Below are positions 1 through 5,582 of a stretch of DNA of 5,582 nucleotides, one piece after another (position 1 is the first letter of the stretch; every line of letters starts with the position of its first letter). This DNA comes from Candidatus Scybalocola fimicaballi. GTDB taxonomy: Bacteria > Bacteroidota > Bacteroidia > Bacteroidales > Paludibacteraceae. The DNA lies in contig DCIP01000080.1 of the NCBI GenBank assembly GCA_002317115.1, forward strand, positions 1 through 5,582. Direction: 5' to 3'. The position numbers were made by a program, and so were the translations under genes. Below the pieces are notes generated by a model. That model did no database searches. It had not been told where the DNA came from and saw nothing but the letters and a program-made list of their open reading frames with translations.

Positions 1-11
1 AATAAAACTAT

Positions 12-19
12 TATCTTTG
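12..19 (+). promoter_or_regulatory. Bacteroidota-type -7 promoter element for the lipid operon
   Basis: The bases TATCTTTG match the Bacteroidota -7 consensus TAnnTTTG at every fixed position. The element lies about 50 bases ahead of the ATG at 70, so transcription would start near 25 and leave a leader of roughly 45 bases. The partner -33 element (TTG-type, about 20 bases further upstream) would lie outside the window and cannot be checked. It is the only plausible promoter seen for the three overlapping genes downstream. Confidence 0.65.
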
Positions 20-69
20 CAAAAATTTAGTTGCTGTAGAATGCGAGGCTTCTAAAAGACTAAACGAAT

Positions 70-735
70 ATGGAACAGGAAAATCAGAAAATTGACGGAA
101 GACGTGAGATCGCTTCACGCAATACAGGTTGGGCTAATGCAATTGCTCACAAACTTACACAATGGGATGTGGCTCCAAACACCATTTCTTTGATGAGTAT
201 CTTCTTCTCTATGGTGGGTTGTGCTCTCCTTTTAAGCAATTATTTCTTCGGTTTGAATCCTTACGTCGCTTATATCCTTTTCGCAGGATGCGTGCAGTGT
301 CGATTGCTTTGTAACCTTTTCGACGGTATGGTGGCTGTGGAAGGTGGTAAACGTTCACCAAACGGTGATCTTTACAATGATATGCCAGACCGTTTTGCTG
401 ATGCTTTCTTCATCGTGCCAGTCGGCTATATCGTTGGCGGTATTGGTGTGGAGCTTGCTTGGCTTGCCGCTCTCAACGCTATCATGACTGCTTATTTCCG
501 CTGGATTGGCGCTTATAAGACTAAGAATCATTACTTCGATGGCCCTATGGCTAAACAGCACCGTATGGCCGTGCTTACATTCGCGTCGCTAATAGCTGCT
601 GTGTGCATTCCATTCGGCTATGATAAGCTAATCTATATGATTGCTTTGATTATTATGAACGTCGGTTTGGTGGCTACACTTATCAACCGTCTCTATTTAA
701 TGACACATACTGAAAAAGAATCTGATAAACAATGA
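70..735 (+). CDS. CDP-alcohol phosphatidyltransferase family membrane protein (YnbA-like), non-canonical motif
   Basis: This is a 221-residue integral membrane protein of the CDP-alcohol phosphatidyltransferase family, which transfers a phosphatidyl group from CDP-diacylglycerol to an alcohol and releases CMP. The family motif DxxDGxxAR-x8-GxxxDxxxD is recognisable with exact spacing at residues 82-107: N82, D85, G86, A89, V90, G99, N103, D107. Three positions differ from the consensus: the first and third Asp are Asn and the Arg is Val. A second family-like element, GPMAKQHRM (158-166), supplies basic residues. Hydrophobic segments lie near 39-56, 64-80, 112-137 and 168-208. The length suits the family. 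Translation probably starts at ATG 70, because the leader is short and the promoter sits at 12-19. The gene overlaps the next by ATGA, which suggests translational coupling. The neighbouring cytidylyltransferase would make its CDP-diacylglycerol substrate. The acceptor alcohol cannot be read from the sequence. From memory, E. coli YnbA is the nearest type, also without a settled product. Confidence 0.87.
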   Translation: MEQENQKIDGRREIASRNTGWANAIAHKLTQWDVAPNTISLMSIFFSMVGCALLLSNYFFGLNPYVAYILFAGCVQCRLLCNLFDGMVAVEGGKRSPNGDLYNDMPDRFADAFFIVPVGYIVGGIGVELAWLAALNAIMTAYFRWIGAYKTKNHYFDGPMAKQHRMAVLTFASLIAAVCIPFGYDKLIYMIALIIMNVGLVATLINRLYLMTHTEKESDKQ

Positions 736-1730
736 GAAAATTTTTGAGTTATCTGCTTCCCGACCAAAGCTCGGATGTCATCTTGATGATTTCGATCATC
801 CTCATCTCGCTTATGGTGGTCAGCGGTATTCTGTTCGCAATCAAGAAGGCAAAACCAGAGAAGAATCTCACTGAGGTGATTAATCGTACCAAGTCGTGGT
901 GGATGATGGTGACAATGTTCGTGTGCGCTATCTTCATCAACAACACAGTGGCGTATGTCTGCTTGGCTATATTGTCTTTCTTCGCTTTCCGTGAACTTTA
1001 TTCGGTGCTTCATTTTCGTCAGTCGGATCGCAACGCTTTGCTTGTGGCATTGTTGGCGATTCCGGTGCAGTTCACGTTGGCTTACTTCCGTTGGTATGGC
1101 GGCTACATCATCTTCATTCCGGTGATTATGTTCTTGCTATTGCCTGCGATTATGGTGATCAAGCAGGACACACACCGCATCACAAAGTCGATGGCTATGC
1201 TTCAATGGTCGTTGATGCTGTCGGTATTCGGTTTGAGCCACTTGGCATTTCTTCTTTCTTTGCCTGATCTTGAAGGTTTCTCTTCAGGTGGTAGAGGTCT
1301 GCTTCTATTCTTGGTTTTCTTGACTGAAATCAACGATGTGATGCAGTTTATGTGGGGTAAGTCATTGGGAAAACATAAGATTTTGCCAAATGTAAGTCCA
1401 AATAAGACGTGGGAGGGCTTTATCGGAGGAGCGATCAGCACAACAGTTATCGGCTACTTCATCGGCTTCCTTACTCCGCTTTCTACACCACAGGTGATCT
1501 TCACCAGTGCGATGATTGCAATATTTGGATTCTGTGGCGACGTCGTACTATCTGCAGTTAAACGCGATAAAGGCATTAAGGATATGAGCGACGCAATTCC
1601 AGGTCACGGTGGTATATTCGACCGTATCGACTCGTTGTCGTTCACAGCACCTGCCTTCTTCCATCTAATCTACTTCTTGGTTTATCCACCATTCCAACCA
1701 TTCGACGAAATATGGAAAAACCTTTTCTAA
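732..1730 (+). CDS. phosphatidate cytidylyltransferase (CDP-diacylglycerol synthase, CdsA/YnbB type)
   Basis: The product is a 332-residue polytopic membrane protein that should convert phosphatidic acid plus CTP to CDP-diacylglycerol and pyrophosphate at the inner membrane. The C-terminal CdsA family signature is complete at residues 274-300: SAVKR (274-278), K283-D284, then PGHGGIFDRID (290-300) carrying the conserved HGG and DRxD. The preceding cytoplasmic loop also fits, with N201-D202, WGKSLGKHK (208-216) and SPNKTWEGF (222-230). Hydrophobic segments fill roughly 15-36, 58-86, 101-145, 155-180, 188-200, 231-250 and 255-275. The ATG lies inside the stop of the upstream gene (ATGA), and the end overlaps the next gene by 19 bases, so all three are read as one message. 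The function is firm. I leave the symbol blank because this may be an accessory copy dedicated to the operon, comparable to YnbB of E. coli, rather than the housekeeping cdsA. Confidence 0.93.
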   Translation: MRKFLSYLLPDQSSDVILMISIILISLMVVSGILFAIKKAKPEKNLTEVINRTKSWWMMVTMFVCAIFINNTVAYVCLAILSFFAFRELYSVLHFRQSDRNALLVALLAIPVQFTLAYFRWYGGYIIFIPVIMFLLLPAIMVIKQDTHRITKSMAMLQWSLMLSVFGLSHLAFLLSLPDLEGFSSGGRGLLLFLVFLTEINDVMQFMWGKSLGKHKILPNVSPNKTWEGFIGGAISTTVIGYFIGFLTPLSTPQVIFTSAMIAIFGFCGDVVLSAVKRDKGIKDMSDAIPGHGGIFDRIDSLSFTAPAFFHLIYFLVYPPFQPFDEIWKNLF

Positions 1731-2392
1731 AGTCTCTTTGCCTTAGGGTAATCTATAGAGGTATCTGCCGACCAATATTGAAGTTTTTTGTCGGCATACA
1801 ATATCCCGACTGCTCATTCTTGAAGGATGAGAAACAGTTTGTGATCATTTCCAACCACAACAGCCATCTCGACACATTGAGTTTGTTGACCGCTATCCCA
1901 AGTGATATACTTTGGAAAGTGCGACCTGTGGCTGCCGCTGACTATTTCGGAAACACAAGCCTTAAGGCAAAATTCAGCAACTTCTTCATCAATACACTTC
2001 TTATCAACCGTCGACCTAAGAAGGACGACGTCGCAAATAAGAATAATGCGATGGATAAGATGCTTGAGGCTATAGACGAGGGTTATTCACTCATCCTTTT
2101 CCCTGAGGGAAGCCGTGGTGAACCAGAACAGATGAGCAAGATGAAGTCTGGAATCGCACGTTTGTTGGCACAAAGACCAGGCTTGAAATATGTGCCAGTA
2201 TTCATGACAGGTATGGGTACCTCTTTGCCAAAGGGTGGAGTGGTACCATTGCCATATAATGCCACTTTGCATTTCGACAAACCGACACTGCCGGATAGCG
2301 ATGATTCGTATGCTATCATGGAACAGATTGAGAAGCATTATGCTGAGATGTCGGAGAAGTACGGAATCAAAGAAGACGATGATGACGATTAA
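1712..2392 (+). CDS. PlsC-type 1-acyl-sn-glycerol-3-phosphate acyltransferase family protein
   Basis: This 226-residue protein belongs to the PlsC/LPLAT family, which acylates lysophosphatidic acid to phosphatidic acid. Motif I, the catalytic HX4D, is H49-NSHL-D54 within NHNSHLD. The motif II region is INTLLINRR (93-101), with R100 as the expected phosphate-binding residue. Motif III is FPEGSRG (130-136), followed by K144 and G147, and motif IV is VPV at 161-163. There is no strong N-terminal transmembrane helix, only an amphipathic stretch near 5-30, so membrane association may be peripheral. The chosen ATG lies 19 bases inside the cytidylyltransferase gene in another frame, giving a normal family length. 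The protein ends in an acidic run, EDDDDD (221-226), of unknown meaning. As the last operon gene it would supply phosphatidic acid to the cytidylyltransferase. An acyltransferase acting on another acceptor, such as an ornithine or glycine lipid precursor, cannot be excluded. Confidence 0.88.
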   Translation: MEKPFLKSLCLRVIYRGICRPILKFFVGIQYPDCSFLKDEKQFVIISNHNSHLDTLSLLTAIPSDILWKVRPVAAADYFGNTSLKAKFSNFFINTLLINRRPKKDDVANKNNAMDKMLEAIDEGYSLILFPEGSRGEPEQMSKMKSGIARLLAQRPGLKYVPVFMTGMGTSLPKGGVVPLPYNATLHFDKPTLPDSDDSYAIMEQIEKHYAEMSEKYGIKEDDDDD

Positions 2393-2399
2393 ATCAAAA

Positions 2400-2429
2400 T
2401 AGTGGGCAGGCTGACAAACCTGCCCATTG
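2400..2429 (+). terminator. hairpin terminator closing the lipid operon
   Basis: TGGGCAGG (2403-2410) and CCTGCCCA (2419-2426) form a perfect 8-base-pair stem around the 8-base loop CTGACAAA. The stem extends outward by a G-U pair (2402/2427) and an A-U pair (2401/2428). It begins 9 bases after the stop codon at 2392. The downstream side (TTGCATTTCTGG) is only moderately T-rich, so this is an imperfect intrinsic terminator. Position and stem strength support 3' end formation for the operon. Confidence 0.7.
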
Positions 2430-2467
2430 CATTTCTGGATTAAGATGTGTCTATGATATTTTTTTTG

Positions 2468-2475
2468 TAATTTCG
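2468..2475 (+). promoter_or_regulatory. possible -7 promoter element for the acyltransferase-3 gene
   Basis: TAATTTCG matches TAnnTTTG at five of the six fixed positions (C in place of the third T) and follows a run of eight T at 2459-2466. It lies 26 bases before the ATG at 2502, which would leave a leader of about 20 bases. No convincing -33 element is seen near 2445-2450, so this is tentative. A promoter is expected here because the terminator-like hairpin at 2401-2428 separates this gene from the operon upstream. Confidence 0.35.
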
Positions 2476-2501
2476 CATTTGGTAATTTTCAAAACGACTA
2501 A

Positions 2502-3446
2502 ATGAATAATTTTGATAATGGTAGAATCCATTGGGTTGATTTCTACAAAGCATTTTCTATATTTTTGATTGTATTGGGGCATGCGTTCTTGAATTTTGAA
2601 CAATTGATTCATTTTTTATTTCTATTTCATGTGCCTCTTTTCTTTTTTATCTCAGGATACTTGGAAAAAACAAATGAGTGTGACGCAAAAGAATATTTGC
2701 GAAAGTCCAAAGACTCTTTGATTGTCCCTTATTTCCTATGGAATGTGTTGTGTGTGGTTTTCCATGCCCCTACGTTCAAGGGAATTACAGGTGTGTTGAC
2801 AGGTATGAAGGTGTGGAATGGAGCAAGTTGGTTTTTGGGCGTGTTGCTTTTTATGAAAATATTTGCTCTCACATTGCGCAACAAAAAATACTACATTTCA
2901 ACTCTTTTGCTTATTGTATTGGGAGCCCTTTTCTTCATAAATGTGAGGATGCCTTTTTATATTAATTTGACATTCATGTATATGCCATTCTTCTTTGTTG
3001 GCATGTATGGAAAAAAACAAATCAATTGTTTGGTGGAAAAGTTTGGGTGTAAAGTGTTTCTTAATCTCTGTTTGGTTGCTGTTTGTATCGCCACTTTGAT
3101 ATATTGTTTCCAATATACAGGTGTAACGCATACTAATGCAGTTGTAGATTTTGCGGACACGTTTTACTTGTATTGGCTGACTGGTTTTGTCGGAATAGCG
3201 TCAATGTTTTTCTTATGCATATGTTTTTATAAGATTCAAAACTCATTGGTAGAGTCTATTTCTGTATCCACATTATTCATCATGTGTTCGCATTATGAGG
3301 TGATACAATTGGTAACAAGATATATCACTCCAAATTATGGCGATGTGTATAGTATCGCATTTGTAATGATATATTTTGCTATCCAATGTGCTTTGATACC
3401 AGTTGTGCTTAAGAAAGCTCCAATTTTGGCTGGCAGAAAAAAGTAG
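2502..3446 (+). CDS. acyltransferase-3 family membrane protein (O-acetyltransferase-like)
   Basis: This is a 314-residue, very hydrophobic protein of the acyltransferase-3 family (OafA/NodX and fucose 4-O-acetylase-like), whose members move acetyl or other acyl groups onto extracytoplasmic sugars. The N-terminus carries the family pattern: R8, then WVDFYKAFSI (11-20), the conserved LGHAF with H27, and FHVPLFFFISGYL (42-54). A later SWFLGVLLF (109-117) also fits. About nine or ten membrane segments can be drawn, the last ending near residue 304, with a basic tail (GRKK). The ATG at 2502 is chosen because it directly precedes the family-typical N-terminus and follows an A-rich leader without a Shine-Dalgarno sequence. 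Composition is unlike its neighbours: three 60-base stretches counted by hand gave 27, 30 and 33% GC, against 40-55% in stretches of the flanking genes. That suggests recent acquisition, as is common for surface polysaccharide genes. The acyl acceptor is unknown, and no glycan biosynthesis genes are adjacent within the window. Confidence 0.85.
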   Translation: MNNFDNGRIHWVDFYKAFSIFLIVLGHAFLNFEQLIHFLFLFHVPLFFFISGYLEKTNECDAKEYLRKSKDSLIVPYFLWNVLCVVFHAPTFKGITGVLTGMKVWNGASWFLGVLLFMKIFALTLRNKKYYISTLLLIVLGALFFINVRMPFYINLTFMYMPFFFVGMYGKKQINCLVEKFGCKVFLNLCLVAVCIATLIYCFQYTGVTHTNAVVDFADTFYLYWLTGFVGIASMFFLCICFYKIQNSLVESISVSTLFIMCSHYEVIQLVTRYITPNYGDVYSIAFVMIYFAIQCALIPVVLKKAPILAGRKK

Positions 3447-5582
3447 TTATTCGCCAACTATTACTTTAGTTCCATTGACGACATAAATGTTTTTGGGCAA
3501 AACAACAAACTTTTGGCTCTCAGCTTTAAGCTCAAATCTATCCACTAACTGACCATTAATTGTCCAGATGTAGATGTCGACGTCAGTATCGCAGATTACG
3601 CGAATGCCGTTTTCAACGTTGTAAATGCGGATGCCCTTGTCAACGTTATCGTCAACGTATGTAGGTTGCTCCACTAATCTGAATCCCATGCTCTGCATCC
3701 ATCTGTCGTATGAACCGTCAGACTCGTCTGAAATCGGCTCTAAATCGTATTTTTCGGAATCAAAACAGAATGCAAACTGGCAAGCGGTTGTCTTCGACGC
3801 AGTGTTTAGTCCAACGACTCCGTTTGCTGTCGGTGACGCACTATAATTTGTCAATGCGACGTTGTTGTTAGACGCAGGTGATAGATAGTAATAACCGTCG
3901 TGTGTGCCGCTATCGGTTAGTTTCCAACGCTGGGATGGTGTGTTGCCTGCTGGAGCCATGCTCAACTGTCCGTTTGAAGCGTCTAACGCTAAGCCATTCT
4001 CTTCGTCAGTCAACGTGTAAGATCCGTCGGCTGTCTTAGTCACTTTCAACGATAGGTTGATATCATCGTCGTCTTCAGTCAACTGCATCTTGCCATCTTT
4101 CAACGACAAAACCTTATTCGCATTCTTTGATAGCAAAACGTATGTCTTTCCATCTTCCACCTTCTCCACACGTCTGTAACGATTGATCTTATCGAAGATG
4201 CTCAAATCCCAGTCGGCATAGAATCTCATGATCGGATAGCCAGTACGCATATCGATAGGAAGCCATATATGCCACGATTCTCCCACGTTGGCATCAGAGA
4301 AATACTCTCCACCTTTCCATCTGTCGCCCATGTAGATATAGGCATCGTATTTGCCTGGCACCTTGAATACGTAATTGCTCTGCGAATGGTATGTGGTGTT
4401 TTTCTCGTTGTCGACGCAAGGATTACCCAAGTCGTTCCATCCTGTCAACGGCATCTGCGAATATGATGAGTGGGCTGGGTTAGGATCCCAACCTGTACAT
4501 CCCGATGTGATTGCCACGAATCTCTTGTGGTATTTGAAGATGGCTGGTGCCTCATACTGTTTCTTCACAAACATACGCTCCCACGTCGGAGACAGATCAA
4601 GATAGTCGTTGGTCAACAATGTGCCGTGCATTGTCATATTCTCCTCGGCTGAACCGAAATGGTAGCCGGCATTATAGTCGGGATCGAACATCAAAGTCTG
4701 GTCGCGTGAACCAGATGGCTGGGCATCTCCACGTGGACGCATCGTCTTGATGAAGGTATATGGACCGGTGATCTTGTCGCTCGATAGAATTGCGACGCGG
4801 GATGCTGCGTAGCCTGAACCGTTTTCCCAGTGAACCCACATCACATATTTGTTAGTGTTAGGGCAGTACATCACTTTCGGACGCTCAAGTGTACGGCCGT
4901 AGTTCATATCCTGATTATCGCTTCTCAACGGAGCTTCCGGACATTTGTATGCCATTCCGTAGTATTTCCAGTTGTATAGATCAGTCGACGTATAGCAGAC
5001 GATACCGTTGCTCTTCACCGGAGTGGCACGATAATTCTCTCCAAACCAATAATATGTGCCATTTTCATAAAGCACACAGCCTCCGTGAGCGTTGATGTGC
5101 TTGCCATCAGCGTCGTTCCAATTCATACCCAAACGTAGGGCAGGGCTACCATTGTGGAATTGGTTGTATGGCTGGCCAATCTTTGAATCCACAGGGATCA
5201 GCATCCAGTAGTGTTTGCCATCCGTGCCGCTCTTGTCGCTATACACTCCCTTGCCATCGCTTGTGCCGTCGGTGCCGAGATACTTGCTGTTGGAAGAGAA
5301 TTGGATTCTTATGTATTTCTCCTCGTTTGGAGCATAGTTGATATTCAAATTGGAGTTGCTTGAAGACGCGGCAAATTTAGTGTTGTATTCGCCGTCTGCA
5401 TTCAAATAATTGTTTCCAGAGACGCTCTTCAACGCATATTTGCCATTGGAAAGAGCCTCGATTGTAAATTGTTGCGACGCGTTGTAGGCAGGATTCTTGA
5501 TAAGGACACCGTTTCCAGAGTTAGTCAAGAAACGGTTGCTGGCATGCATCACATAGTATTTCTGACCGTTGGCGAACGGTAG
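3447..5582 (-). CDS. secreted GH43-type glycosidase (exo-beta-1,3-galactanase-like) with trefoil modules, 5' end off window
   Basis: The reading frame is open to the right edge, so at least 711 residues are present and the start, with any signal peptide, is missing. The GTG at 5552 lies inside a continuing domain (LPFANGQKYYVMHASNRF spans it). Numbering from the edge, residues 1-132 resemble a beta-trefoil of RICIN/fascin type, including KYLGTDG and SDKSGTDGKHYW. Residues about 150-465 are a GH43 five-blade propeller with INAHGG (163-168), ERPKV (E233), YEAPAI (E344), SQSNYVF (Q401), GDRW (419-422) and IWLPI (439-443). By family knowledge this pattern fits the subfamily of galactan 1,3-beta-galactosidases, where the Glu of EAPAI is the acid and a Gln replaces the Asp base. 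Residues about 473-608 are a second RICIN-like module with SQRW (550-553), probably carbohydrate-binding. The last 60 or so (INGQLVDRF, LPKNIYVVNG, ending KVIVGE) resemble a type IX secretion sorting domain. Arabinogalactan or galactan side chains are the likely substrate; related GH43 members cleave arabinose or galactofuranose, so specificity is inferred. Confidence 0.82.
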   Translation of the reverse strand, partial: LPFANGQKYYVMHASNRFLTNSGNGVLIKNPAYNASQQFTIEALSNGKYALKSVSGNNYLNADGEYNTKFAASSSNSNLNINYAPNEEKYIRIQFSSNSKYLGTDGTSDGKGVYSDKSGTDGKHYWMLIPVDSKIGQPYNQFHNGSPALRLGMNWNDADGKHINAHGGCVLYENGTYYWFGENYRATPVKSNGIVCYTSTDLYNWKYYGMAYKCPEAPLRSDNQDMNYGRTLERPKVMYCPNTNKYVMWVHWENGSGYAASRVAILSSDKITGPYTFIKTMRPRGDAQPSGSRDQTLMFDPDYNAGYHFGSAEENMTMHGTLLTNDYLDLSPTWERMFVKKQYEAPAIFKYHKRFVAITSGCTGWDPNPAHSSYSQMPLTGWNDLGNPCVDNEKNTTYHSQSNYVFKVPGKYDAYIYMGDRWKGGEYFSDANVGESWHIWLPIDMRTGYPIMRFYADWDLSIFDKINRYRRVEKVEDGKTYVLLSKNANKVLSLKDGKMQLTEDDDDINLSLKVTKTADGSYTLTDEENGLALDASNGQLSMAPAGNTPSQRWKLTDSGTHDGYYYLSPASNNNVALTNYSASPTANGVVGLNTASKTTACQFAFCFDSEKYDLEPISDESDGSYDRWMQSMGFRLVEQPTYVDDNVDKGIRIYNVENGIRVICDTDVDIYIWTINGQLVDRFELKAESQKFVVLPKNIYVVNGTKVIVGE

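Noticed and set aside
355..1441. Minus-strand open frames of 65-106 codons opposite the lipid genes
   Set aside because: They are antisense to well-supported membrane enzyme genes, and their Lys/His-rich, low-complexity translations look like reverse-frame shadows.
2374..2389. Asp-rich codon run at the end of the PlsC-like gene as a repeat or frameshift sign
   Set aside because: It is a short GAT/GAC run ending cleanly in TAA just before the operon terminator; acidic tails occur in ordinary proteins and nothing indicates a frameshift.
2483..2490. TAATTTTC as an alternative -7 element before the acyltransferase gene
   Set aside because: It would place the transcription start only a few bases before the ATG, and the T-run plus TTTG upstream is too close to serve as its -33 element.
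3426..3457. Inverted repeat TTGGC/GCCAA as a bidirectional terminator between the convergent genes
   Set aside because: The stem is only 5 base pairs with a 22-base loop and no T-run follows on either strand, so it is not a credible terminator.
3625..5095. Several + strand open frames of 60-76 codons inside the glycosidase region
   Set aside because: They lie opposite a strongly supported coding sequence with recognisable motifs and have no family features or promoter of their own.
5550..5552. GTG codon as the start of the minus-strand glycosidase gene
   Set aside because: The frame continues without a stop to the window edge and the upstream residues (LPFANGQKYY) read as part of the same domain. 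There is also no signal peptide after this GTG, which a secreted enzyme should have.

Overview
The window looks like chromosomal DNA of a member of the Bacteroidota, most likely the order Bacteroidales and possibly close to Prevotella. Three things point there: a perfect TAnnTTTG-type -7 promoter element ahead of the first gene, A-rich translation starts without a clear Shine-Dalgarno sequence, and a secreted GH43-family glycosidase with a C-terminal tail resembling a type IX secretion sorting domain. The genus cannot be fixed from this sequence.

Layout. Positions 1-69 hold a promoter and short leader. Positions 70-2392 are a tightly packed three-gene + strand operon for phospholipid synthesis: a CDP-alcohol phosphatidyltransferase, a CdsA-type phosphatidate cytidylyltransferase (4-base ATGA overlap) and a PlsC-type acyltransferase (19-base overlap). 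A GC-rich hairpin at about 2401-2428 closes the operon. A separate, clearly more AT-rich + strand gene for a multi-membrane-spanning acyltransferase-3 protein occupies 2502-3446. It ends exactly where the convergent minus-strand gene ends (stop codons abut at 3446/3447). That gene fills 3447-5582 and runs off the right edge, so its N-terminus is missing. It encodes a modular GH43-type enzyme of the exo-beta-1,3-galactanase-like kind, flanked by beta-trefoil-like modules.

How the genes work together. The first three form a self-contained chain: PlsC makes phosphatidic acid, CdsA activates it to CDP-diacylglycerol, and the phosphatidyltransferase swaps CMP for an alcohol headgroup that the sequence does not identify. 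The phosphatidyltransferase departs from the textbook CDP-alcohol motif at three positions, two of them metal-ligand aspartates, and resembles the poorly characterised E. coli YnbA/YnbB type. This is the most interesting part of the window. The acyltransferase-3 gene probably modifies a surface glycan, and the glycosidase probably attacks galactan side chains or arabinogalactan. Neither has a visible functional link to the lipid operon. I saw no RNA genes, CRISPR arrays, insertion sequences or phage genes.
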